DNA of 52,890 nucleotides from Nemertoderma westbladi (lineage: Eukaryota > Xenacoelomorpha > Nemertodermatida > Nemertodermatidae). Below are positions 1-8,868 of this stretch, piece after piece; positions within the stretch are counted from its first letter, which is position 1; each line of letters starts with the position of its first letter. The notes under the pieces are model-generated. The model worked only from the letters and a program-made list of their open reading frames with translations, did no database searches and was not told where the DNA came from. The stretch is taken from NCBI GenBank assembly GCA_032718475.1, contig JAUCBJ010000821.1, positions 1 through 52,890 on the forward strand, written 5' to 3'. The translations under genes were made by a program, and so were the position numbers.

Positions 1-260
1 ATCGCCTCAGCTGAATTACTCTTCCCAATGCATTCTATGCGAATATCTCCCTCTGCTAATGTAAGCTGAATGACTTTAGTACACAGTGTGTTGGCTACAT
101 TAATGCCAACATTATTGCAAAATGTTTTATTGTTGGATTACTCTCTGTCAGTCTCCCCTTCAGAACATTGTATAGGGAATTTACTTTAGTTTACTCTACT
201 GTGCCATTCAGCTGAATGGATTTGAGCGATTGCCAAGTACAGAGTTGGATCATTCTCTGA
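1..260. repeat. Dispersed AT-rich repeat, partial copy
   Basis: No gene is seen here. Blocks recur later in the same orientation. The segment around 5-35 (ctcagctgaat followed by actcttccc) matches 1576-1600, the block that follows (ttggctacattaatgccaac) matches about 1632-1652, and the stretch near 140-245 (tttagtttactctactg, then attcagctgaatggatttga) matches 2333-2470. The two matches are separated by a tandem array at the later site. This is a diverged interspersed family of unknown type. Confidence 0.55.
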
Positions 261-299
261 CCATAGGCAAAGAAATCAAATCTTTTTAAGAATATACTT

Positions 300-475
300 T
301 TTCCATGTTTTTTTTTCTGACCAAAAATTTCAAAAAAATTTTTTCGTAGCCAGTACTGCCAATCGATTCGCCATCAAAAATAACGCAAAAAATTTTTTTT
401 GCAAAATTTTAAATTACTGTAAATTTTTGGCGACTGGGGGGGGGTCAATTTTTTTCGATCCGCTATAACTCCGGA
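300..475. other. AT-rich noncoding DNA with homopolymer runs
   Basis: The sequence is rich in T and A runs and has a nine-G run near 435-443. No open frame, RNA gene or recognised element is visible. Confidence 0.4.
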
Positions 476-935
476 ACGCTTTGTCCAAATTCGATGGGGT
501 TTTCATTTTTCAACTTAATTCGATGTCCTCTTTCAGCCTATCCATGTTTCGAAACCCCAAACAGCGCCGTTCAAAAATTATTTTTTTCTAGTTCTAGAAT
601 TTTACAAATTTCAAAAAAGTTGCAGTATTTTATTAACGCCTTTACGGAATTCGATAGCGTTTTCGATTTTTATATTAAACGCAATATCCTGAATCTCACT
701 AGCCTAGTTTCGCGTCACCAATGCCAAGATTTCATACTTTTTGAGGAAAATTTTTCTAGAATAATTTTTATTTAATTACATTTATCGCGATTTCTTATTA
801 CTGATTGCACATGAATTGATGGAGTTTTCAATTTATTAACTAAACACGATATCGCGCATCGCACCAGCGTGGTTTCGAAATTCCAAAACGAGGTCTTCAC
901 TAGTTGCAGGTCGATTTTGTTCTAGAATTGAGCAA
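476..935. repeat. Diverged ~163-bp tandem repeat, three units
   Basis: Three aligned units start near 488, 648 and 814, each with a version of aattcgatggggttttc followed by a T-rich stretch, an AA(C/T)..AT block and a (t/c)agtttcgaaa-like block. The spacing is 160 then 166 bp. Divergence between units is high, so the array looks old. An apparent small open frame across it (494-775) has no protein-like composition. Confidence 0.5.
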
Positions 936-1015
936 CTAATAATGGATCGAATTTATTAATAATTATTGTATGAAATATGATTGTATTTTTAGATAATTAT
1001 TAGTTCTATACTAAT

Positions 1016-1345
1016 TCTCGTTGTCTCTTTTATTTAAAATAAAAAGTCGGTTCCTTATCGGGCCGCTAGGCCCGTCACTAGTTAGCAAGTCGTTAGACTT
1101 GATTACTGTAAGAATTGTTAGCTGATTGACTGGCTGACTGGCTGGCTGACTGGCTGGCTGACTGGCTGGCTGATCTACAGCCAAAACTACTCTAACGATT
1201 TTGATGAAATTTTCACAGCGGCTGGATACCGCGATTCTAAGGTCTCAGGTATGTTCCGCTATTTCGTCCATGAGCCGTGGGCTCGAAAAATAGACATAAA
1301 CGAAAAAACGCCATTGGCGCAATGGTAAAATAACACCAATGACAG
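1016..1345. repeat. Hairpin-containing dispersed repeat, copy I
   Basis: The unit holds an 8-bp AT palindrome (1029-1045), a perfect 6-bp hairpin CGGGCC-GCTA-GGCCCG (1059-1074) and a second perfect 6-bp hairpin CAAGTC-GTTA-GACTTG (1086-1101). These are followed by the conserved attactgtaagaattg, a run of ctggctga-type repeats, a conserved block starting ctacagccaaaactac, a GCGG/CCGC hairpin near 1219-1233 and a GAGCC-GTG-GGCTC hairpin near 1271. The same order recurs at 2525-2830, and parts recur at 5034-5101 and inverted at 5985-6150. The family is not recognised. Confidence 0.65.
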
Positions 1346-1650
1346 CTGGTGCCGTGGTGAAAAATGGCTTATGTAATGCATTTCTACACAAGGCTTAGTA
1401 TAAATCGATGAGGTTGCCAAGATTATTGTACTTAGTACACCCATACTATTTGTTTAGGCCCTGCACTCTCTGTCAAAGCAAATATTAACTGGTTGATTTA
1501 GTTTGTGGTTCTACACAGGCTTAGTATAAATCGATGAGGCTGCCAACTGGTTGGTTTAGTTTGCAATCTATTACCGCCTCAGCTGAATAACTCTTCCCCC
1601 TGCTGAATGACTATTAGGTATACAGTGTATCGGCTACATTATGCCAACAT
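1346..1650. other. Intergenic, partial repeat copies
   Basis: No gene is seen. A short duplication (cttagtataaatcgatgagg) occurs near 1391 and near 1522. The segment 1572-1650 matches the window start and, inverted, about 5790-5830. Confidence 0.4.
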
Positions 1651-2330
1651 TAATACTGTGGAGGCTGTATGCTTATAAGGTGGAATGTTTACTCAGCCTT
1701 ATACTGATACTCTGTAAGGCTAAGACTAACATTATAGTTTGAAATATAAAAATCACTTCTTATTATCTGTATTGGGTTAATAATCACTGTGGCATTCAAA
1801 ATGTTTTATAGGTGATTGACATGTAGTGCAAGCTGAATGACTGTTAGTTACAGAGTACTACTGCACTGTATTTTATTTTTAAATCTTTCGTCCAACATTA
1901 ATACTTTGGAGGTTGTATGCTTATAAGGCGAATGTTTACTCAGCTTCATACTGATACACTGTAAGGCTAACACTAACGTTATAGTTTAAAACATAAAAAT
2001 CACTGCTTATTATCTGTATCAGGTTACACACTGTGGCATTCAAAATGTTTAAATGTTTTATAGGTGATTGATATTTAGTGCAAGCTGAATGACTGTAGGT
2101 TACAGAGTACTATTGCACTGTATTTTATTTTTAAATCTTTTGGCCAACATTAATACTGTGGAGGCTGTATGCTTATAAGGCGGAATGTTTACTCAGCCTC
2201 ATACTGATACTCTGTAAGGCTTACACTAACATTATAGTTTGAAATATAAAAATAACTGCTTATTATCTGTATTGGGTTAATCACTGTGGCATTCAAAATG
2301 CTTTGTTAGGTGAATGACATTTAGTGGCTA
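1651..2330. repeat. ~250-bp tandem repeat, about 2.7 units
   Basis: Units start at 1651, 1899 and 2151 with taatactgtggaggctgta (the middle unit has two changes), giving periods of 248 and 252 bp. Each unit carries the same successive blocks: an actcagcct stretch, ctgatactctgtaaggct, an AT-rich block and cactgtggcattcaaaatg. No coding potential is apparent. Confidence 0.8.
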
Positions 2331-2524
2331 AGATTATTCTCTGTCAGATTCCCTTCACACCATAGGCAAACATTGTTGAGGCTGAGGGAATTTACTTTAG
2401 TTTACTCTACTGAGTCATTCAGCTGAATGGATTTGAGCAATTGCCAAATTACAGAGTGGGATCTCTCTCTGACCATAGATAAATAACACTTCCCTTCTGA
2501 ACAAAGGTAAACATTGTTGAGGGA

Positions 2525-2830
2525 ACTTACCTTTGATTGACGACTTCCGACTTGCTTAACGGCGTCTTGACGCCGTCTCTAGTTAGGAACCGAGAGGTTC
2601 ATTACTGTAAGAATTGCTCTGGCTGATTGCTTGACTGGCTGGCTGGTTAATCTACAGCCAAAACTACTCTAACGATTTTGATGAAATTTTCACAGCGGCT
2701 AGATACCGCGATTCTAAGGTCCCTGGTATGTTCCGCTATTTCGTCCATGAGCCGTGGGCTCGAAAAATAGACATAAACGAAAAAACGCCATAGGCGCAAT
2801 GATAAAAACACCAGCTGGCACTCATGAAAA
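2525..2830. repeat. Hairpin-containing dispersed repeat, copy II
   Basis: This copy has the organisation of copy I but different stem sequences. Hairpin 1 is ACGGCG-TCTTGA-CGCCGT (2559-2576) and hairpin 2 is GAACC-GAGA-GGTTC (2587-2600). The joining ctagttag and the following attactgtaagaattg are unchanged. The ctggctg run, the ctacagccaaaactac block and the tail ending near 2810 (gtgggctcgaaaaatagac) are also shared. Stem pairing is kept while stem sequence differs. Confidence 0.65.
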
Positions 2831-3420
2831 ATGGATAGAGATAGCCTAGTAATGCTATTCTATAGGAATGGCCACCTAACAAGGAAATGCTTTCTCTGCC
2901 AAGTATTATCCTCACTCTACAACTCAGACAGTAAGCAAACAAAAGCCGTGGGATTCTAATGTATTACATCATAAGCTGATTGCTCTCCCAATAGCCCTCA
3001 CACACTCAATGAATCGAATGAAATCGAATATCTATTAGCTTAATGCGAATAGCTGGTAAGCTGAATGCCATTTTAGTTATTGCGTACTGTTGATTGCAGA
3101 GTTGTCTGCTATGTTGTATGTATTTAATTAAAATAATTTTCGTAGAGGGAAGTTAATTTGGGATTACTCTCTATCAGATGTAAGCAAAGCTGTTCAATGG
3201 GGTGGGCCATGGGACCCAAATATAGTACATTATGCATGGCAAACATTAATAAAATCATTCAGTCAACCTGAAGTGTATTTGATTTAGTTAACTACTGTGT
3301 GTGAAAAGCGAATTTATAATGTTACCCATACTTCAGGTAAATTAATTTTTAGATATTTTGTACTGAAGGCAAGGATTTCTGTTATAATTAAAATACAAGA
3401 CAGGGGCTTGTTTCGATATA
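2831..3420. other. Intergenic, nothing recognised
   Basis: AT-rich sequence with scattered pieces of the ctctatcag/agctgaat repeat family. No open frame of interest, RNA gene or tandem structure was found. Confidence 0.35.
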
Positions 3421-3424
3421 TGTA

Positions 3425-3745
3425 GTTGCGCCCTTCGAGCAGCACGTGAGTTAATCAAATATTAGACACAATGTTTGACTTTGTCACTTCGAGCAGCACG
3501 TGAGTTTGGCTTTGACCCTTCGATATAATGTATTTGCGCCTTTCGAGCAGCGTGTGAGTTACATCAAATAATAGACACACTGTTTGACTTTGTCCCTTCG
3601 AGCAGCACGTGAGTTTTGCTTTGTCCCTTGATATATGATGTTGCGCCCTTCGAGCAGCTCATGAGTTACATCAAATAATAGACACACTGTTTGACTTTGT
3701 CCCTTCGAGCAGCACGTGAGTTTGGCTTTGACCCTTCCAGCATCG
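3425..3745. repeat. ~110-bp tandem repeat, about three units
   Basis: Units begin with gcgcccttcgagcag-like sequence near 3428, 3537 and 3647. Each contains the sub-block tttgactttgtcccttcgag and a second cagcacgtgagttt block, so every unit has an internal half-repeat. The array leads directly into the GAGCC satellite. Confidence 0.7.
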
Positions 3746-3749
3746 TGTG

Positions 3750-5033
3750 TCAATCGAGCCGAATCATACCGATTGAGCCGAATAGAACCAATCGAGGTGA
3801 TCAAGCCGAGTCGAGCCCAATCGAGCCGAACAGAGCCGAGTTGAGCCCAATTAAGCTGAGTCGAACCAGACTGAGCCGAGTCAAGCCCAATCGAGTCGAG
3901 TCGAGCCCAATAGAGCCGAGTCGAGCCCAATCAAGCCTAGTCGAGCCCAATTGAGCTGGACCGAGCCAAGTCGAACCCAATTGAGCCGGACTGAGCCAAG
4001 TTGAGCCAAATCGAGCCAAGTCAAGCCCAATCAATCCCATTCGAGCTGAGTCGTGTGGATTGAGCCGAATCGAGCCCAATTGAGCCAAGTCAAGCCGGAC
4101 CGAGCCAAGTCGAACCCAATCGAGCCGAATCGAGCTGAGTCGACTCAGACCGAGCCGAGCCGAGCCGGGCTGGGCCGAGCCGAGCCGATCCGAGCCGAGC
4201 CGAGCCGAGCCGAGCCGAGCCGAGCCGAGCCGAGCCGAGCCGAGCCGAGCCGAGCCGAGCCGAGCCGAGCCGAGCCGAGCCGAGCCGAGCCGAGCCGAGC
4301 CGAGCCGAGCCGAGCCGAGCCGAGCCGAGCCGAGCCGAGCCGAGCCGAGCCGAGCCGAGCCGAGCCGAGCCGAGCCGAGCCGAGCCGAGCCGAGCCGAGC
4401 CGAGCCGAGCCGAGCCGAGCCGAGCCGAGCCGAGCCGAGCCGAGCCGAGCCGAGCCGAGCCGAGCCGAGCCGAGCCGAGCCGAGCCGAGCCGAGCCGAGC
4501 CGAGCCGAGCCGAGCCGAGCCGAGCCGATCCGAGCCGAGCCGAGCCGAGCCGAGCCGAGCTGAGCCGAGCCGTGTCGACCGTGTCACGCCAAATTGAGCC
4601 CGGATTGAGCCCAATCAAGCTGAGTCGAGCCCAATCGAGCCGAGTCGAGCCAGACTGAGCCGAGTCAAGCCCAAATCGAATCGAGTCGAGCCCAATCGAG
4701 CCGGGTCGAGCCCAATCAAGCCTAGTCGAGCCCAATTGAGCCGGACCGAGCCAAGTCGAGCCCAATCGAGCCAGACTGAGCCAAGTTGAGCCAAATCGAT
4801 CCGAGTCAAGCCCAATCAATCCCAATTGAGCCGATTCGAGCCGAGTCGAGCTGAATCGAGCCCAATTGAGCCAAGTCGAGCTGGACCGAGCCGAGTCGAA
4901 CCCAATCGAGCTGATTGAGCCGAATCAAGCTGAGTCGAGTCAGATCAAGCCGAGCCGAGCCTAATCGAGCCAAACCGAGCCGATCAAGCCAAGTCGAACT
5001 AAATCGTGCCCAATCGTGCAAGACCGAGCCGAG
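3750..5033. repeat. GAGCC pentanucleotide satellite with a homogeneous core
   Basis: About 1.3 kb of gagcc/gagtc-type 5-mers. The core, about 4191-4527, is a pure (ccgag)n run of roughly 67 units, bounded on each side by the same ccgatc variant (near 4187 and 4527). Both flanks are degenerate and organised in about 20-bp higher-order units alternating gagccgagtc with gagcccaatc. Long Arg/Ser/Ala/Glu/Pro-rich open frames on both strands are a by-product of a stop-free 5-mer. Confidence 0.9.
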
Positions 5034-5101
5034 CTCGTTGTCTCTTTTATTTGAAATAAAAAGTCGGTTCCTTATCGGGCCGCTAGGCCCGTCACTAGTT
5101 A
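5034..5101. repeat. Hairpin-containing repeat, truncated copy III
   Basis: Nearly identical to 1016-1083. It contains the same hairpin CGGGCC-GCTA-GGCCCG (5076-5091) and the joining cactagtta, then diverges abruptly before the second hairpin. It abuts the satellite on its left side. Confidence 0.65.
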
Positions 5102-5790
5102 TTAAAGCAGTTAGGGCAACATATATCCTGTCTACATCAAAATTATATATAATACCAAACACCACTCATAGTATTAATGTTGCCAAAACATAATTAGACC
5201 TCCAAACTCTGATTTTAATTGAACATTGCAACTAGTATAGTTATCAATAGTACCCTACAGTTAGGTTCACATATGGCGAGTCAGAACTGCGAATAACCAG
5301 CGAACTTAGGTGTAGGTTTCAGTGTATGTGTGTGTCGGAAGCCAATATCACAATATATAACTAGCCATAGTATAATTATAATTGTTCGCTGAGAGAGTTA
5401 GGCCTCACTCGTGTACACTACTCTATAACTAAAAAGTCATTCAGGTGGCCAGCTTTTCCCAGGAACCTACTGTAATAGACATTCGCATTCATTGAATCCA
5501 GGGCAACAGTTTGTGTTGGATTAAAGGAGCTATCAGCTGGGTAAAAAGTTATACAGAGACAGGTACTGTAGATCCCACTCTGTATTCCCTCTGGTTTGAC
5601 AGATTAATATAATTAATGTTTGCCAAGCAAGTCATTAACTCACCTCCCTCTCGAATTTTTAAATACATCAATTATTATTTTATTATTAGCTGAGTATAGT
5701 ACCATTAACGGTAACCAGCACTATGTGTGTAACTAAAATTCATTCCGCTGACCCACAACCCACCACCACCTTGTAGATATTCCCTTAGGA
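5102..5790. other. Intergenic, nothing recognised
   Basis: No open frame, RNA gene or clear repeat structure was identified in this AT-rich stretch. Confidence 0.35.
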
Positions 5791-6150
5791 AGCACGGGGA
5801 AGAGTTATTCAGCTGATGGGATAATAGTAGATTTCAAACTAACCAAGTTAATGTTTGCTTATAGTCTGGGTTGAAAGAGTGAGTGATTAAATAAAAACTT
5901 GGCACAGAAAGTACATCCTTGTTAGTTGGCCCTTTCTCTATTGAATAGAACCACTAGGCCCTCTATACATTTTTCATGCGCTCCAGATGGTGTTTTATCA
6001 TTGCGCCTATGGCGTTTTCTCGTTTATGACTATTTTTCGAGCCCACATTCTATGGACAGACATGGGACCAGCGGGAAACGATAGTGGTCATCAAAACATT
6101 GCGTTATGCAAAATTTTAACAAAATCGTTAGAGCCGTTTTTATGTTATTT
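5791..6150. repeat. Inverted copy of the 1190-1600 repeat
   Basis: In plus orientation this carries, in reverse order, the complements of 1572-1600 (near 5795-5830), of 1260-1335 (5985-6050; tgcgcctatggcgttttctc) and of the aacgattttgatgaaatttt block (near 6108-6135). It is an inverted dispersed copy that has lost the hairpin pair. Confidence 0.5.
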
Positions 6151-6159
6151 CGCTTCAAA

Positions 6160-6199
6160 ATATTACTATTACTATTACTACTATTACTATTATTATTAC
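6160..6199. repeat. (ATTACT)n-like microsatellite
   Basis: A short run of tta/cta trinucleotides sits at the point where recognisable LINE linker coding sequence on the minus strand stops. Confidence 0.7.
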
Positions 6200-6507
6200 A
6201 TCAAATTCTTTATTAAAATCTTTAAGGGTTTTGGAGCGTCGCCAGATTGAAAGTTTGTTTTCCTTTACAATACGCAGTTGTGATAGTTCCGGTGTGAGCC
6301 ATTGCACGTCGTTACCACGGTATGTTTGTTTATTACTTACAGTTTTATACTTAATTGGTGCGTGTTTGTTTAAACTTTTGTTTCTAACTGATTTTCAAAG
6401 AAATTAATTTTTGTATTCGTATCATTTTCATTATATAAGGGATCCCAATTTATTTGTGAAATATCAAATATAAATTTAGATTTGGAAAAAATTGAAAAGT
6501 CCCTATA
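6190..6507 (-). pseudogene. Decayed LINE ORF2 linker after the endonuclease
   Basis: Beyond the stop at 6508-6510 the minus strand stays protein-like in the same frame, with a second TAA near 6390, then continues in another frame (WLTPELSQLR, then KTLKDFNKEF). Motifs of this kind lie between endonuclease and RT in CR1/L2 LINEs. Two in-frame TAA codons and one frameshift separate the pieces. The coding trace stops at the microsatellite near 6190. Confidence 0.6.
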
Positions 6508-8094
6508 TTATATTTTTTCGTTAATTTTTAATTTGGAATTAATTTTCAGGTTCAAAGAGGTAAGCGTGTACTCAATGATGTGTGCGCTGGGGATATTTGA
6601 CAGTACTAAATCTATTAATGTTTCAGATGATTTTGTGTAACGAGTAGGTATAGTGTTGTTTAATGATTTTATGTCGTATGTATTTAGTATTTCGTGGATA
6701 TCGCGTGTAGTTTTATTTTTTGTGTCTAATAAGTTAATGTTGAAATCACCTTGTAAGATAATACTATGATTTGGCTCGAGCAATAGTGCGTTTTCTATTT
6801 CGCTACTTATTTCATCTAGGTATTTGATTTTTGCACGTGGAGGCCTATATACTGTAGAGATTAGTAAGTTATCTACTTCTACCCAGATAGACTCGATGCT
6901 GCTGTTCTTTTCTTTTATATCAGTACGTAGTTTACTGTTCATTGTATCGGGGACATATATCATTACACCTCCACCACGACGCTTTTTTCTGTCAAGTCTG
7001 TATGTTTTCAATCCAGTAATATGTAAAGCTGAGTCTGGTATGTTTCTCTTAAGCCAGGTTTCACTAACTGATGCAATAACATTCCTCGACCCCAGTAGGA
7101 CCTCTTTAAACTCATCTATATTCTTAAAGAGACTGCGAGCGTTTATATGGATACATTTTAGGTGATCCGGATGGTCTTTTATATAGTTTTTTATATCTGT
7201 AATAGAGTTAGGTAATTTAGATTTGCTATCTGGAAAGTAAAAATTTGGTAAATTATTAATATTTATTTTAGTCTTATGTTTATTTTTTTGGTAGTTTCGT
7301 TTCGGTCCTGGGTTGGGGTGCACGGTACCTGAGATTATGAGTAACATATGCACAGTGAGAGCGACTATGTTGAGTAAGTCAAGGACGGAGGAACGATAAA
7401 TGTTAAAGGCTTGAATAGTTGCATAAAATATTAGAGTCATCTTATTTCTATGTTGTTTGCTTTTTGTTGATATATGCCATTTTGTACTTTGTTTTACATA
7501 AATTAAATTTCCATTAGTAATTAAATAGATGAATAGTGTTTGTAAAATGGGGTATTGTGGAAAACGAGGTTTACGGGTAAAGCCTGGAAGTTTGTAGAGT
7601 GAAAGTGATGATATAGTAGTCAGTATAACTAATGTAGGATTAATAGTAAAGAGAGTTATCAGGGTGGTACTCAATACACCTGAGTATAAATTCAATGAGA
7701 TAGGAAGTAACACAAGACACACTAACAGTACAATACTCACGATGCGGGAGATAAGGCGCCATTTAGTTTTCTTAATTAATTTATGTTTGGCGAAGTTTGA
7801 CCTTACACGCCACCAGTGTATGGAATGAGTTTGCTGGTATATATAATCGATTACGATAATTACCGGTAAATAAAGTAAACTCACGAAAAATATAATCCCG
7901 TGTAATATAAGGGATATAATAAAGTAGTTGCAATATATTATTAGTAAAAACAATAATCTCTTAAATATTGAGGTTTGGGACATAATATATCCAATTGGCA
8001 GAAGCCAGACTGTCGGACAGATAAAAATTATACCGTTTATATCGACCTGGTTAGGCAAATATGTGAATAATGAATTAACGGTAAAAGTTAGCAT
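6508..8094 (-). CDS. LINE ORF2 fragment: membrane-like region, 2A-like motif, APE endonuclease
   Basis: 528 codons. Residues 1-250 are strikingly hydrophobic, with several candidate membrane spans (about 20-37, 46-85, 117-170, 183-200). Residues 255-264 (SGTVHPNPGP) end in the NPG/P of 2A-like ribosome-skipping peptides, but the usual Asp and Glu positions are Thr257 and His259. The APE endonuclease follows: N318 in HINAR, E345 in SETWL, GGGVMIYV (374-381), Y416 in VYRPP, D450 and N452 in GDFNINLL, and D495. The terminal SDH motif is not intact. 2A-like peptides are known at the ORF2 N-terminus of some APE-type LINEs. The open frame starts inside a 43-bp repeat, so the original start lay further upstream. 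Confidence 0.85.
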   Translation of the reverse strand: MLTFTVNSLFTYLPNQVDINGIIFICPTVWLLPIGYIMSQTSIFKRLLFLLIIYCNYFIISLILHGIIFFVSLLYLPVIIVIDYIYQQTHSIHWWRVRSNFAKHKLIKKTKWRLISRIVSIVLLVCLVLLPISLNLYSGVLSTTLITLFTINPTLVILTTISSLSLYKLPGFTRKPRFPQYPILQTLFIYLITNGNLIYVKQSTKWHISTKSKQHRNKMTLIFYATIQAFNIYRSSVLDLLNIVALTVHMLLIISGTVHPNPGPKRNYQKNKHKTKININNLPNFYFPDSKSKLPNSITDIKNYIKDHPDHLKCIHINARSLFKNIDEFKEVLLGSRNVIASVSETWLKRNIPDSALHITGLKTYRLDRKKRRGGGVMIYVPDTMNSKLRTDIKEKNSSIESIWVEVDNLLISTVYRPPRAKIKYLDEISSEIENALLLEPNHSIILQGDFNINLLDTKNKTTRDIHEILNTYDIKSLNNTIPTRYTKSSETLIDLVLSNIPSAHIIEYTLTSLNLKINSKLKINEKI

Positions 8095-8473
8095 ACTGGT
8101 TCTAATATTAGTATTAAGGACATCACTAAGTTAGCATACTGGTTCTAATATTAGTATTAAGGACATCACTAAGTTAGCATACTGGTTCTAATATTAGTAT
8201 TAAGGACATCACTAAGTTAGCATACTGGTTCTAATATTAGTATTAAGGACATCACTAAGTTAGCATACTGGTTCTAATATTAGTATTAAGGACATCACTA
8301 AGTTAGCATACTGGTTCTAATATTAGTATTAAGGACATCACTAAGTTAGCATACTGGTTCTAATATTAGTATTAAGGACATCACTAAGTTAGCATACTGG
8401 TTCTAATATTAGTATTAAGGACATCACTAAGTTAGCATACTGGTTCTAATATTAGTATTAAGGACATCACTAA
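8087..8473. repeat. 43-bp tandem repeat, exactly nine copies
   Basis: 387 bp, i.e. nine head-to-tail copies of a 43-bp unit starting gttagcatactggttct, with no mismatch seen. There are no spacers. The array lies inside the LINE ORF2 coding region. Eight extra units add 344 bp, which is not a multiple of three, so the expansion breaks the frame between the hydrophobic segment at 8474-8705 and the ORF2 body. The perfect identity means a recent expansion or an assembly effect. Confidence 0.97.
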
Positions 8474-8705
8474 GATTCATCAATAATATTAGCCATACTG
8501 TGAAATTCAATCTGGGTAGTGCAAAAAACTTATAAAGTAAGATTTGGACGAAATGTATCATACTATTCGGCCAAAGGTAAAATATCGAATACATATATAT
8601 TTTATGAAACAAAAGAAATAAAAATTGCCATATAAGTAACGTAGAGCGGGATAGAACTGATATTAATAGGCCTACGAAATTAATATTAATATTTATCTTA
8701 ATCAT
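8427..8705 (-). pseudogene. Hydrophobic N-terminal part of LINE ORF2
   Basis: 92 codons of very hydrophobic sequence (for example LLIWQFLFLLF and VWLILLMNL) that run into the first 43-bp unit and end with TSMLT. The same MLT residues begin the downstream open frame at 8094, so this is probably the detached start of the same protein. It adds two or three candidate membrane spans. No database family is recognised. Confidence 0.55.
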
Positions 8706-8868
8706 ATTTAGTTAAATGGGTAAAAAAGATAATCAACATGAAGTTTAGTGAGTCGCAAAATTATAAGACTCTTAAAATTATTTAGTGAAAATAAAGATAT
8801 CATAATAATTGCTTATATATTGATAAAATAACATAAAATCAAATATTAGCCGTTCTTTTCGATGCCAA
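8706..8868. other. Spacer between LINE ORF1 and ORF2
   Basis: AT-rich, noncoding, about 160 bp between the ORF1 stop and the first ATG of the hydrophobic ORF2 segment. Confidence 0.5.

Noticed and set aside
4053-4825. Long Arg/Ser/Ala/Glu/Pro and Leu/Gly/Ser/Ala/Arg open frames on both strands
   Set aside because: They follow automatically from a stop-free 5-bp repeat and occur in several phases. There is no start context or non-repeat domain.
8087-8473. Possible CRISPR-like array
   Set aside because: Nine 43-bp units are directly adjacent with no spacers, in animal DNA. It is an ordinary tandem repeat.
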